From assembly GCA_036346225.1 (NCBI GenBank), contig JARFIW010001739.1, positions 10,333,001 to 10,397,000 on the forward strand: a stretch of 64,000 nucleotides of DNA. The letters are read 5' to 3'. Under the pieces are notes generated by a model. That model was given only the letters and a program-made list of their open reading frames with translations. It ran no database searches and was not told where the DNA came from. Origin of the DNA: Platerodrilus igneus. Its lineage: Eukaryota; Arthropoda; Insecta; Coleoptera; Lycidae. Positions 44,802-57,030 of the stretch are shown in pieces. The position numbers and the translations under genes were made by a program. Position 1 is the stretch's first letter. Every line of letters begins with the position of its first letter.

Positions 44802-45850
44802 TCAGTCCTCTGGTACATATTCTGGATCTACGACAGAATAGGGTTTCAGATCCTTGACATGCCACCTGCCTGCTTTTGATCCATCTAGATTAATTAGATC
44901 GTACACCACATTCGAGCACTTTTTCTTGACTACACTCAAAATAAATTTTGGAGCCAGTTTAGCAGTAAATTTATTAGCCGCGCTCGACAAGCACCTTATT
45001 GGACCTCCACACTTTACTGCCAACCTCAAAAGAAATGTTCCTCCTCCTTAGATTATATCGATTGCTTGACCTTCGATAAGCTACATGCAACTTCGCACGA
45101 ACGTCTTCAAATACTTTAAATATACCTTGGTGGTCTGAAGCATATAATGGGCGACTACCAGGAACGATTTCAACATCAGCTTCAGGAATAAATCCACTAC
45201 CGTAAAATTTACCGGACATGGGGACGTGTCGGCCAAAAACCAAAAAATTCGGAGTATAACCCGTCGACTCATGCTTAGCAGAATTAATAGCAAATTGAAT
45301 CTGCGCTAACTCAGCATCCCAGGTATCATGTTCTTCGAGATAGGATCGAATAGCTGTCCCTACCGTCCTATTAATCCTCTCAACAAAATTACATTGTGGC
45401 GCATAAACAGCATTATACTATATCTTTTGAATTTCAAACCTATTACATAATGACTTAAAAATTCGACCAGCTAAATTTGAACCATTATCGCAAATAATAA
45501 ATTGGGGCACTCAAACATTAAAAACACTTTCTGTTCTATAAACTGTTCTATGACATGTGACTTTGCACTGCGTAGAGGATGTAGAATTGTATATTTTGAG
45601 AACCAATCTCCTACTACCAACAACCATTTAAATCCTAATTTTGAGCGAGGAATGGACCCATAAGATCTAACGCGATAATTTGAAATGGAAACTTGGCCTC
45701 TTTTTCCTTTCCCATTAAGCCTAAAGGACCTGCATTAGAAGATTTTGCGCACCACACACTAAACATGCACGACAAAATTTCAACACATCTAAATTCATCT
45801 TGGGCCAATAATAATGTTCTTGGACTCTAGCATTTGTCTTCGAGAACCCA
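44802..45850 (-). pseudogene. Gypsy-2 integrase, broken
   Basis: The C-terminal part is readable as FTAKLAPKFILSVVKKKCSN with DLINLDGSKAGRWHVKDLKP (44802-45029), preceded by VFEDVRAKLHVAYRRSSNRY and NLRRRNISFEVGSKVWRSNK (45243-44974). The core (45300-45850) is recognisable only in short pieces on -, including a block around a Cys-rich finger near 45750. Multiple frameshifts are present. Confidence 0.75.
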
Positions 45851-45989
45851 AAATGTCCTGCAACTGAGGGTCATGACACGATCTGATGACTTCTTCTCTT
45901 TGAACCTTCGGCACTAAATATTTCCACTATACTACATTCGACAACATAGGCAAATTTGATGTGATAAACTTAAAAACAAAATCGTTCTC

Positions 45990-46433
45990 AACTTTCCATT
46001 GAGGGTAATCCTAAGGCGACGCCAAAATTTTCTCACGTAACGACACATACCAATTTTCTAAATTATCAAGCTTGACCTCTATTAAATTTACAACATGTTT
46101 TTCTTCCGGAGTTGCACGACTTAGACAGTCAGGGACTACGTTAAACTTTCCTTTCCTGTGTACTAAATCAAACGAATGTTGTCTTAACCTTACAGCCCAT
46201 CTAGCTAACTTTCCTGTAGGGTTCTGCAAATTACTCAACCAAAGCAACGAAAATGGTCTGTTACGACCGTGAAACGAACTCCTTCAACCCATGGACGGAA
46301 TTTTCAATGGCAAAGATTACCGCAAGGCACTCCTTCTCCGTCGTTGAATAATTTCGTTCAGCTCGATTAAGGGTTTTGCTGGCATACGATATAACACGTT
46401 CTTCTCCACTAACATTCTGAATTAATACGGCAC
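45990..46433 (-). pseudogene. Gypsy-2 RNase H part
   Basis: LWLSNLQNPTGKLARWAVRL and HSFDLVHRKGKFNVVPDCLS (46247-46100) match the end of RNase H and its linker. Upstream, an ERSEKEC-type block with the RNase H helix lies around 46360-46290 in another frame. Confidence 0.75.
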
Positions 46434-47501
46434 CTAGACCCGTATTACTTGCATCACACTCAATAATAAAGGAGCAGAATAATCCGGCTGCGCCAGAAGT
46501 GGTGCAGACACTAAAGCCTCTTTAATCGACACAAAGGAAGCCTCTGCTTCTGAAGTCCACGTAACGACTTGACCTTTTTTTCTTTTCTTGACTAGATCAT
46601 TGATTGGTGAAACTAACGATGAAAAGTCTTTAATGAAACGACGGTACCAACTACACATACCAAGGAATCTCTTAACTTCAGTGGTGGTCTTTGGGCGTGG
46701 AAAATTGACCATAGCTGACACCTTATCTGGATCCGTCCTTAAAGAATTTGACCCTACTATATAACCGAGAAACTTGAGTGACTTCTTAAAAACTCGCACT
46801 TTTCTAAATTCAATGTTAAATTTGCCTCTCGAATGCGTTCCTTGACTTCGTACAATAACTTTAGATGTTCTTCAAACGTCGATGAGCACAGAATTATATC
46901 ATCCAAATAGCAGAAAACGTATGGTTCGAATTTCGGACCGAAAATTGCATCGACTAAACGCTGTTGAGTCTGTGCAGCATTTTTAAACCAAACGGCATCG
47001 TCACAAATCTATACTGTCCCGCGAAATAACGCTAAACGCTGTTTTATCCTTCGATGATTCACTAAGAGGGACCTGCCAAAATGACTTTCGCAAATCAAGA
47101 CTAGAAATATAATTAGCATTACGTAACATCCCTAGAATTCTGTCTATATTAGGAAGAGGGTAACTGTCATGGACCGTAACATCGTTCAATGCTCTTCCGT
47201 CGAAGCAAAATCTATATTCTTTACTATCTTTTTTCTTGACTAATAACACGGGCGAATTCCATGGACTCTGACACGGTTCTACTACTTTTAATCGAATCAT
47301 TTCATCTAACTCCTTATCCAACTCTTTACTAATATAGGGAGACATAACATAGGGTCTTTTCCTGAAGGGTTTTGCATCTCCTGTATCGATATCCATCTCA
47401 ATCATATTAGTACGCCCTAATTTATCAGCACTAGAAATTTCTCGAAATGAATCTATGGCAGTTTGCGCCTGTGACCTCTGATTAATCGACAAATCATCCA
47501 A
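46434..47501 (-). pseudogene. Gypsy-2 reverse transcriptase, two frames
   Basis: The palm N-terminal part (47501-47030) has KRPYVMSPYISKELDKELDE, CQSPWNSPVLLVKKKDSKEY, FCFDGRALNDVT and SSLDLRKSFWQVPL. The catalytic block FCYLDDIILCS lies at about 46920-46880 in another frame. The thumb part (46799-46434) has FLGYIVGSNSLRTDPDKVSA and FLGMCSWYRRFIKDFSSL. Confidence 0.85.
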
Positions 47502-47524
47502 ATTGAGTAAACAGTCACTATATT

Positions 47525-48129
47525 TTAGGGAACTGATGATGGACCCACATACGGAACACTACTTTCCGCATCACCTTGCACATGCCAGGAATTATCCTTA
47601 AAATTTGCTATCAATCCAAATAGCTTAGCAAAATCACTACCAAATATAAATGCGTGTGGTAAAGATGGCACTACGAGAGCATTAAGAACACGACATTGTT
47701 TTCCTACTGAAATGGGCAAATCTACGATTCCTTCGATTGGTTTCAAAGCTCCATCCGCTGTAAAAATACCTTGTTTCTGTGACCTGAAAATTTTAACTCT
47801 AACCTATTGATTAAAGGAATAGCAAGAGACCCAACTACCGATGTAGTACATCCTGAATCTAAAAGACCAGTGACATCTATATCAAATAATTTAACCATCA
47901 CATATGGCCGATTATCACCAGATTTTTCAACAAATAACGAATCAGTTTTGGGCTGAGGGTTATTACGACAAAAATTTTCTACTACTTTTAACCATTCAGA
48001 CCACTCTTTTCTACAAAAATAATTCTTCTGTTCACAAGTCATAACTGCCGCCTTATGAGAAGGAATGGAATGCCGGCCGCGCAACATCCATCTCCTCACT
48101 CGTTTTTGAACATGCTGGACACTTATCAC
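47525..48129 (-). pseudogene. Gypsy-2 aspartic protease
   Basis: The active-site block DVTGLLDSGCTTSVVG lies at about 47890-47843, with DSG intact. VVPSLPHAFIFGSDFAKLFG follows after a frameshift near 47745. It is preceded by an about 50-residue linker after the zinc knuckles. Confidence 0.8.
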
Positions 48130-49450
48130 GCGTAACTCCTTTATGACCGCAACCGTAGCAAAAATTCTTTTGGAAATCTACAATACCGAAATGAATGACC
48201 ATGTCGCGAACAATTCCAACACCCTGAAATAATTTTCGTTGGACCTGAAGAACTAGCATGGGTAGGTACTGGAAAAGTTTTATTATTACTTATAGTCTGA
48301 ACTTGTGGAGCACACGTTTTTTGATTATCAACACGAGCTTCTGATGTAGAAGAATCTTTCAAATAAATAGGGTATTTACTCTTTACTGACGAATTAGCAC
48401 TATTACGAAATTTAGCTGAGCTAGTCGACAGACTGAAAACTGATTTTTGTTTCAACATCATGGCCTCTTCCAATTTTTGCATAATTTTATTAACGTAGCT
48501 GTATCCTCAATATCTGAAAGAGCAAGTTGCGATATGAATTCTGGTAATAAATTTTTCCTGAGTATCCTCACTTTTGTAATTTCTGCTGGGGTATGGGGTA
48601 ATCTACTAAATAAACTTTCCACATGAGCAACGAATAGAACAATTGGTTCATCCTCTTTTGACGACGATTTTTATTGTCTCCCAGATCTCTTCCTCTGAAT
48701 GAGCGGGTAAAAAATCTTCTTTCAACCTACTCTCAAGGGCTTCCCAATCTTTTACGGAATCTCTAATACTTCTAAACCACACTAAAGCATTTCCGACGAA
48801 CAATTCGACAGACGACTCAAACAAGTCTTTATATGATACCTTACGTGATTGTGCCAACTCCTTTATCCTATCCAAAAGAAATACAGCTGCTTGGGGTCTC
48901 CTGAAAATTTAACTGACCAAGAGCCAACAGGGATCGGTGGTGTAAAATATGGAAACGTATGCATAGGTGCAGCTACTGCTAACGAAGTTGTGTGATTTGC
49001 ATCACTTGCACTGCTTGACCCTGGGCTCGGCTTCACCTTCTCGTACAATTCAGCTTCGACAGTAAGGATGGTTGCTAACAATTCCTTTTAGATAGTTCAG
49101 CTTCTTTCAGTTTGTCAGACGGGAGTCTCATACGTTTAACTCGACATGATACATGGGCAAGCCTAGAAAGTACCCTTTTAAAGATTGAATCTCCCGAATC
49201 ACCTTCAAATTCTAACACCAAATGTTTTATTGAATCGATGGTAGCATTTATCTCTACATTCTTCCTCAAATTCTACCCTATATACTGACAGATCTACTAA
49301 ACAATCAGGTTTCCCTACTTCTTTCGCTAACAATCTACCTAGAATTTTCTCTTTTCCATAACCGGCCTAGCACTTTCTATTCCACGGATTTTTAATTCAT
49401 ATTCCAGCTCTTCTTTGAGTAAATGAACAATTTGAAATGTTTCAGCCATT
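48053..49450 (-). pseudogene. Gypsy-2 gag with two zinc knuckles, broken
   Basis: Starts at 49450 with MAETFQIVHLLKEELEYELK, the same SAP-like start as gypsy-1. The capsid part (48940-48640) has VELFVGNALVWFRSIRDSVK and LKEDFLPAHSEEEIWETI. Two knuckles follow: CWNCSRHGHSFRYC near 48230-48190 and CYGCGHKGVTRDKCPAC near 48160-48110. At least five frameshifts break the chain. Confidence 0.8.
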
Positions 49451-49706
49451 TTTTAAAAATTTATTATGACAACCTAAATTTATTTTATTTCATGACCAAC
49501 TCAATATGAAAAAAAATTTCTTTAATGCGAATCAAACCTGTTGTGACATTCAAATAACTAATGCATAAAAGACTTGAGGTTCCAGACACGATATAAATGC
49601 TATGAAAATTTATAACCAAATTAATTTTGAGTTTACCAACTAAACCAACACATTAAGGGATAATGAAATAACTATTTTTATAAATCAAACATCAACGAAA
49701 TCGAGC

Positions 49707-49723
49707 CTCACACGTTGTGCGCC
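49707..49723 (-). other. Gypsy-2 primer-binding site candidate
   Basis: TGGCGCACAACGTGTGA on -, two bases inside the 5' LTR end. It starts with TGG as expected from a CCA-ended tRNA. The tRNA species was not determined. Confidence 0.7.
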
Positions 49724-49725
49724 AG

Positions 49726-51878
49726 TGAAATGTTAATTTTTATTGTCTAATTGATTAGTTACAAGGCTAGCCTGCATGGGCGCCAGTGAAACGTAATTTA
49801 TTGATACGCCTCACGTTGCTGGCACCTATGGGATGTTAATTAGGTTAAGCTTTCTTTACAATATTCGCGGTCTAGTCTGGGAATTACCCCAAGGGTGAGC
49901 AATGAGTTTGGGCGTGGGTATATGGTGGGCTCGACTACAAACGGGAACAAAAAAATAAATGGACGCCACTGCATCTATATAGGCAACAAACAAAACTAAA
50001 GTATCCTACAGGAAGACGCAGAAACCTATAAGATATTATGATTATCAAAAAAACTTACAAACCTCAATATACAATACCTCTGGAAACCTTTGCTCTAGCT
50101 TCCGCGATGTCGAACCTGTAAGAAGATGTCACACAGAAAAATAAAATATAAGACACCGTTTGTGCCTTACAACAACAAAATATTTCGATCTTTATAGATC
50201 GATTAGCCTGGATTCAAAACCTTAATAACACCTTACCTATGAGAAAATACTCTACTGGAAATTACTTATTCCCTTACTATTAACTGATGCTGTATCAACT
50301 TTTTCCACAATCAAAATTTTGCTGATCTAATTTGATCAATGTTAAGTTCAATAAGTGAAATAAAAAGACAAAGGTATCGATTCAAAATTTAATCTAAATA
50401 TGATTCTCTTTAGTTGCAAAATTACTTGTAAATAAATTTCATTAATCAATATATAAACTTTAAAACTTTCTTAGAGTGTTCCTCTATAATCAAAATAATC
50501 AACATTAAATAAGTTACAGAAGTTTCTGAATATACTTCTCTACATAGAGAGGTATTAGCATTTATAAGTTAGTTAATACAGTTTAGTTTTGTAAACATCC
50601 ATAAACAGATCTGTTCTGGCTTACAAGATTTTTATCTAAGGAACTTGTTACATAAACAGTTCATATGGTTTAAGCATGAAAATAATAAACTCAGATTAAC
50701 ATATGTCAAAAACAGCTTAGTTCTTCTACTAATTACAACAAATTGCTAGAAAACACCTTTCATCCAAAGGTGGACTTTATACATATTTTTTATCACTTGA
50801 CATGTGCATCATAAAAGCACTTTGAATAACAACTTTTAAAGCATCCAAAGATTTAAAAAAATTTCCCTTATGAAGCAATCTAGTTCTAAATGAAAAATAT
50901 TTGACTTATTAAATTTTAGGTTATACTTCCAAACTAAATTTTTACGTGGTATTTAAGCATAAACACATTTAGCAAACAAACTTGAAATTTACGTTACTTA
51001 ACGAAGATTTACCATGATTTTGTAAATAGTAAATTAAAGCTTTAACCTTAACTAGCACACGAAATTGATTTTCAGCAAAAAGGTTTATAAGTACCTGGTA
51101 CATTTAATTGTTACAGCTGCGATGTTGACGAATGTAATAGATGAGCTCGGACACTTTACTTTCCATCTGTTTGAAATTCCGATAGATACCAAAACATGCC
51201 TGCATTAACCATAATTCCTCGGACGTTTTAAAACAATTAATCTGATAATACTCGACCACAATCTAAGTCCATCGCCTAGCGTGTTCCTCAAATTTTGCTA
51301 AAGGATTGAATCAAGTATTAGTATTAAACACGGCTAATTAATTACACGGTCCTTACCACCAATGGATTTCTCACCACGTGTTGTAGCTGTTGCTTGAGTT
51401 GACTGGGCGGCTTACACGAGAGCTCCTTCGTCAAGCCTCCACGCGACAACTAAGCAGCCCTACCCTTCTTCTAGAGCCATCCTCAGCTCCCACTTACAAG
51501 CGAAATTCACCATGTTTGGCAAGTGAAGTCTATGTACCCGCGGTTGCTTGCAAGATGGCCGTATTCTTTATTTGTCAATGCTCATAGCCTTCGCGTCATT
51601 TTCGCGCAGGCGTTATGTTTAACAAATACTCTAGTGGACGCCAGAACGCCTGTAATTTATGTAACACAAGTTACGCTCAAGGTATCCTTGATATTGAAAG
51701 TATAGAAGTCTCTGTTAAATACTCCTTATAGGTAAAAATAACATAAACGGAAAAAGTTGTTCTTCTTTATAGTACATTAAATTAATTAATGATTACACGC
51801 TAAATGAGGAATTCGCAAAATAATAACAGTTAGAACTGTTTTTTTTTAGATATGAAATGTAACAAAAATTTTGTTACA
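49726..51878 (-). repeat. Gypsy-2 5' LTR
   Basis: Starts on - with the palindrome TGTAACAAAA-A-TTTTGTTACA (51878-51858) and ends TTAACATTTCA. It is about 98% like the left LTR by eye, with many 1-3 bp indels. Confidence 0.9.
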
Positions 51879-52500
51879 AAGAAGATAATGAATACCCTAA
51901 AGATTGCCAGAAGAGGCACTTTTCCACTCAATTTTGATTTCGTTTGTCTGAAAATGGAGAAAAAATCGTTAGGCAGTGGTTAGTGTACTCTAAAAAATCT
52001 GACTAAGTCTATTGTTTCTGTTGTCGTTTGTTTAACCCAGCATTAAAATCACAGTTTGGTCAAACATCGGGTTTTAATGACTGGAAGCACCTGGCAGATC
52101 GTTTGAAGACACATGAACTGTCAACAGACCATTTTAAATACATGACTGTATGGGTAGAGACAGCAACTAGAATCAAATGTGATACGTCAATCAACCAGCA
52201 TATTATGAAGCAAATTCGCACTGGGGCTCAGCGCACAAAAGAAGCTTTACGTTGATTAGTGGAAATTACTTTATTCTTAGCTGAGCATAATATAGCTATC
52301 CGTGGATCTTCTTCTAAGGTGTTTTCAAAAAACAATAGCAATTTTCTTGGCCATGAAAAACTTCTAGGAAAGTTTGACAATGTACTTATGGAACACCTAC
52401 GACGTATATCTGACAAAGAAACGTACTTCCACTTATTAAGTGTGTCAATACAAAATGAACTTATCAATATATTAGGAAACTCTGTCAAGCAAAGTTCTAA
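51879..52500 (+). pseudogene. hAT transposase, second part
   Basis: Continues after gypsy-2 with EDNEYPKDCQKRHFS and, after a frame change, the TTF-type zinc finger region ENGEKIVRQWLVYSKKSD and VYCFCCRLFNPALKS (about 51950-52050). TSGFNDWKHLADRLKTHELS, a stretch equivalent to EITLFLAEHNIAIRGSS and HLLSVSIQNELINILGNSVK follow. A stop TGA lies at 52030, as does a TGA or TAG near 52254. The protein is then cut by a 2.7-kb insertion. Confidence 0.85.
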
Positions 52501-52712
52501 CAATTTTTTTTGACGAGTGCACTTTTTGTTACATACGTCATTTTCTCTATTCCATTAAACAGATAAATAACGTCATTCAAATAAATATTCAAATTGGGAT
52601 CATGTAGCCCAATCATAATACAGAGGTCATCCTTTAGTGCTAGTTTGGTTGCTAACAACAGGCGTTGGCTGTTTGAATAAATACCTTAATGTCAAACGAC
52701 TTTGAAATACTA

Positions 52713-53308
52713 TGCGAGTTATGTAATCCCCCTTTTATTATATATATAAAAAACTAATAATTAAGAAGTTATTAGAAATATTAGAAAATGCGCTAAGTGA
52801 TGTGCAACAATGTCATGAAGGACAATTCATTTCAGTTTATTAACGTTCATGGGAACGGAAGCGCTACTTTGTAGCACAAGGATAAGTGACACTGCAGATG
52901 TCAGGTCACAGGCGGTCACAGACAGTCACGTACCGAGATTACGCAGAAGTAAGCTCGCAACAAAGTAGTTATGAATAGATTTAAGATTACAAGAATGTAT
53001 TATGAATAAGAGTCAAATGAAAGCAGACATTAAGTCTGCAAGTTCCCACAGAAATGTGAGGGGGTAGGAATATTATAAAAGGCCCGGAAGCTCCACTCAC
53101 AGGCAGTTAATTCATCGTTCAGCTTTAGCATTGCAGTTCGTTAGATAACTCATTTGTACAATTAAGTAATAATTTTCGACTTAGAATAATTAATTCAAGA
53201 TTGTCAAAATTCAATGTTCAAATCTGTTTAAAACAAATAAATGTGTTAAGAAGTTTAAGAAATCTTTTTAAAAAGTACCGCTCGAAGCCACGAACCTTAA
53301 CTTGCGCA
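52713..53308 (+). repeat. LTR-like repeat, + copy (inverted partner at 57728-58297)
   Basis: About 600 bp. Ends TGCGAGTTA and TTAACTTGCGCA form a short inverted pair. It contains a TATA-like ATTATAAAAGGCCCGG (53070-53085), a GTTCAGCTTTA initiator-like site 35 bp further on and AATAAATG near 53238, as expected of a solo LTR. It matches the reverse complement of 57728-58297 along its whole length. Confidence 0.7.
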
Positions 53309-53499
53309 GCGTGCCAACTAGTCACTCTGGCTTGGGCACCTGAGACAAACACATCATGGAGAAGATTACTGTTCTAGCCAGCAATTTGCGTGTGGTCTTA
53401 CGCCAAGGTGTTTAATTCAAGTGTAACATGCATTTGAATAAGTGTTTTTAATAATGGTAAGCACATAGATTTAATCCTTAAAACAAATTAAATGAATTT

Positions 53500-53795
53500 G
53501 TTATAGCGCTCTTCAATTTTACCATTTAATATGAACGCTCGTCAATTTGATTGTAATGTTCTTGATATAATATGAACCTCCTTCAATTTTACTGTAATTT
53601 TTTAAATTTATTACGAACGTTCTTCAATGTGACTATAATAATTTTTGATCCAATATGAACCTCCTTCAACTTGACCGTAATATTTTAGATTTAATAAAAA
53701 CGTTCTTCTATGAGGACGTAATACTTGTGATTTAATATGAATGTTCTTCAATTTAATAGCAATTCTTTTGTTTTAATCTAAACGTCCTACAATTA
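53500..53795. repeat. 45-bp AT-rich minisatellite
   Basis: Six to seven diverged units of the form TATGAAC-TTCTTCAATTT-AC-GTAAT-TTT-GATTTAA. Confidence 0.75.
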
Positions 53796-55014
53796 ACATT
53801 TACGATAATCCTCTAATTGCTATGATGTTTGATTCGAAGGAAAATGCTTGGCAAATGTCCGGTATTTACAAGTAATAATGTGGATAATTACGCTCAACAT
53901 AATGGTTTTGTAACGAACGAAATGCCGTAAAAGAAGGAAGCATACATAGCATTTTTTGATAACTGTTGGATTGGCTTTTGGTTCGTTTCATTTTTGCGTA
54001 GAAGAAATACACTTTAAGTTTGTATAATTGGGTCCAAGAGGCGTACAGTTGGTTGGCTGTATCACCACATGTGGACAGCAACCTCCTTTGTTTGTCGTGG
54101 CACAGTATGTAAGCACATCTGGTTTAACACAAAGTAACACTGTCACATACACAAAAACCTGGCTATACAAGGTAAGTCTTCTTTATTATTTTCACATAAC
54201 GTCCCCATTTGGCCAACGTTGATATAACGCAACATATGAAAAATAACATTGTAATGACATATAATTATTATTTTGCTTAACAAACTATAAAGAACTTTTG
54301 ATGTTTTGTAATTATCAACATTTAAATCCAGAGTTATAACCGTTATTATTACAAACAAACTTAAACACCTTAATTGAGTTCTGATTAAAGTTTTCATTTA
54401 TACGTAATTATACTTAAAGCATATGAAAGTTAAATTATTAGATTTTTGATATTTCCATATAAACCTGTAAACCTAATAACAGATCTGATATTTTGGGTAT
54501 TAATTTGAGATAACTTTGTAACAAAAAGAAATGCTTAACATATTTGATATTTTATTTGATTTTATTATTCTACATCTGTGTAGAAGAAGTTAAAGTACCA
54601 TTTTTGATATATAAATTTTGTACATACAACTTTTTATCATGAAGCAACATTTAATTAAAGAATCATCATTTAATTCATTTAATTTATTGTTTTATTTTGA
54701 ACAAGTGAGTTCAAAAATAGGGTAATTGGATCAAGGAATTAAAGGCATAAATACCTTCAATATAATGATATTTGTAGCTTCCATTTGACGAACGAGCACT
54801 GATAGCACTTTCAAAATTTGATGCCTAATATTTGTGTCTATAAAAGTGTGTGCATAATTGATATTTATAGCTTTTCTTTTTATGAGGTAGCCAGAGTATA
54901 CCTCTTGTGTCCTCCTTTGTTAATTTAATTAAATGTTCTTTACAGCTCCTGCGTAAGCAGTAAATACAATGTTCCTCTCTAAGGACTCCTAATCTCCCTT
55001 AGAAAAACTTAATG
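53796..55014. other. Non-coding part of the insertion
   Basis: Short frames at 53866-54397 on both strands were not recognised. The remainder is AT-rich. Confidence 0.4.
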
Positions 55015-55259
55015 ACTTGGTGGCGCTCTCCCCATATCCCTATTTTGGTATAAATTTAGTCAGTAAGTAAATAATATTTCGAAAAAAGAACCACGACCAA
55101 TCTTCATAAGCTCTGCCCAAAGAATAGACCCCTAGCATAGTCGGAAGATAGTTGCGTTCCATCATTTTAAGGAAATCCTTCCTTAAAGTTCACTGGTTTC
55201 GTCAGAGAATATTAAAGAACCCACTGGTTACTTTAATTATTTAATTAACCAAACAAATC

Positions 55260-56770
55260 AGTAACGAAAAAGTAAGAAAGTATACTGAAGAAAATACAGG
55301 AAGCTGGATATTTTTCTGTTATTTTTGATTGTACTCCAGACGTAAACCATAAAAAGCAAACCTCTTTAACAATTCGTTATGTAAATAAAAATCCTGATGA
55401 AGGTGAAATCAACATAGAAGAAAGCTTTATAGCCTATCGAGTGGCGGATGAGACCACTGCAGAATCTCTCGTTGACTTGGTGTTTAAGGAAATTGAAGAG
55501 TGTGGCTAAGTATGAGTAACTGTCGAGGTTAGGGATATGACAATGGAGCCAATATTACAGGAATTTATAAAGGAGTTCAAGCCCGTGTGGTAGTAGATTT
55601 CCCTCTGGCTGTATTAATTTCTCGTGGATGCCATAGTCTTAACTAGGTAATTGCTGACGGGGTAAAATCTTCAGTGAAGTCTACATCTTTATTTGGTATT
55701 TACAACGCCTTTTTACTATATTCTCAAGCTCTACAAAGCGCTGGTGTGCGATAAGTAACCACATTAAAATGCTTACTTTGAAGCAAGTGTGTGAGACACG
55801 CTGGGTAGCACGATTAAGTGCTATTCAAGCTGTCAGCCATCAATATGTTGAGGTTCATGATGCATTGATAAAGTTGCGTGACAGTTTGGATGATCTTAAA
55901 ACAGCGTCTGAGGCTCAATCTTTAATCAACCAGATGGAAGACTTTTCTTTCATTGCAGTATTGATGTTGTGGAATGATATTCTTTTTGACGTTAATTTAA
56001 TCAGTAAAAGCCTCCAAGGGAAAAAGGTGGATATCAGTGAATCTACCGAAAAATTCAATAGTGTATGGAATTTTTGTACAAATTTATAGACAATGTATTT
56101 ATAGATGCCGTAATTTCAAAGAAAGAAATAGCTGTTCAACTTGAGATCGAGTCTGTTTTTCCCTAAAAAGAATTCGTAAACACAAACGTGTTTTCTTGTA
56201 TGGGTCCTCGGAGAAAGTACAGTCATCACCTGAAGAAACCTTTAAAAGGGAAATTTTTACCCATTAGTGAACAATGCTTCAAACTCACTTAAAAAGAGGT
56301 TAACAGCATTGAATGAACAAAAGTGGGAGTTTCTAAGTAATGTCGCTAATATTCCAGAAAGAGAAGTTTTGAAACAATCTTGTATAGATCTCGATAAACA
56401 GTTGACTAACAAAAAAGGAGTATGCGATATCAATGGTAATGAGCTATTCCATAAACTTTTGTAGGTGAATTCAATATTGGATGGAAAAAAGACAAAGTGA
56501 CGCCAAAAGAAGTTCTGTGTGCAATAAAAAGTAAAAACAGTAAAGATTTGTTTACAAACTTGTGGGTTGCATTAAGAGTTCTTTTAACAATACCCGTGAC
56601 TGTCGCTAGCGCTGAAAAGAGCTTTAAAACCTATTTGCGGTCAACTATGGCGCAGGAGAGGCCGAACCCTCTCGCCATTCTTGCGATTGAAAATGACGAG
56701 GCAAAAAAATAGACTTCAAAGAAATTCTATCTACGTTTGTTCATGCAAAAAACAGGCAAATGCCATTTAA
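55260..56770 (+). pseudogene. hAT transposase, catalytic and dimerisation part
   Basis: IQEAGYFSVIFDCTPDVNHK and TSLTIRYVNKNPDEGEINIE (about 55296-55400) carry the first catalytic Asp region of ZMYM1-like hAT proteins. GQGYDNGANITGIYKGVQAR (about 55530-55590) is the usual 'QSYDGASNM-G' block. ETRWVARLSAIQAV, the conserved TRW-type block, is at 55793. The C-terminal dimerisation block LWVALRVLLTIPVTVASAEK and SFKTYLRSTMAQERPNPLAI ends at 56712. Stops at 55507, 55646, 55754, 56087, 56163 and 56462 show decay. Confidence 0.85.
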
Positions 56771-57007
56771 TGTGTAGTCCACACTAAAACAATAAATTAA
56801 CTGTAATGATTAATTAGGTAAATAGAATGTACATATTTTTACGAGAGTGGTGGTTGATGGGTTGTCAGTGATTACGTTGTTAAACAGCTACCAGATACTG
56901 CCAGTCCGGGATACGGCGAGTCCATAGGTGGTAGATAATGAAGCTGCTCTAAAGAGTTAGGTGATAAGGGGGCGCCGGGTAAAATCTCGTCCCGGGCGCC
57001 TGAAAGT
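56771..57007 (+). other. hAT 3' non-coding end
   Basis: AT-rich, then GC-rich close to the TIR (GGGGGCGCCGGGTAAAATC). No frame. Confidence 0.6.
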
Positions 57008-57030
57008 CACGCGACGGCCCTGTCTTGACC
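57008..57030 (+). repeat. hAT right TIR and target duplication
   Basis: CACGCGACGGCCCTG followed by TCTTGACC, the exact partner of the left end. Confidence 0.9.

Larger units (their letters stand above)
41503..51878 (-). mobile_element. Gypsy-2: complete-length, decayed Ty3/gypsy element
   Basis: A 10.4-kb element on - with LTRs of 2.14-2.15 kb (41503-43639 and 49726-51878), PBS and PPT. AAAG at 41499-41502 and 51878-51881 (the last base of the right LTR shared) is the likely target duplication, and it restores the hAT reading across the site. It has the same domain order and similar gag and integrase ends as gypsy-1, so it belongs to a related lineage. Coding parts are fragmented by many frameshifts. 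Confidence 0.9.
52501..55250. other. 2.7-kb composite insertion in the hAT transposase
   Basis: Separates SIQNELINILGNSVK from IQEAGYFSVIFDCTPD in the hAT protein. From left to right it holds an LTR-like repeat (52713-53308), a 45-bp minisatellite (53500-53795), AT-rich DNA with a short GC-balanced spot at 54020-54180, and at about 55015-55200 a faint match to the 20.8/35.5-kb dispersed repeat. Boundaries were not resolved. Confidence 0.5.
36608..57022 (+). mobile_element. hAT transposon (ZMYM1-like), expanded to 20.4 kb by nested insertions
   Basis: Terminal inverted repeats are CAGGGCTGTCGCGTG at 36608-36622 and, on -, CAGGGCCGTCGCGTG at 57022-57008 (one mismatch in 15). The 8-bp direct repeat TCTTGACC at 36600-36607 and 57023-57030 is exact and has the length expected of hAT. 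The transposase gene runs + from 41098 and is split by gypsy-2 and by a 2.7-kb insertion. The 5' part of 4.5 kb contains a LINE fragment and a GACA-type microsatellite. The transposase contains stops, so the copy is dead. Confidence 0.92.

Noticed and set aside
54028..54222. Cys-containing short frames on both strands near a GT-AAGT donor-like site
   Set aside because: Too short and without a partner exon or domain. No support for a host gene.
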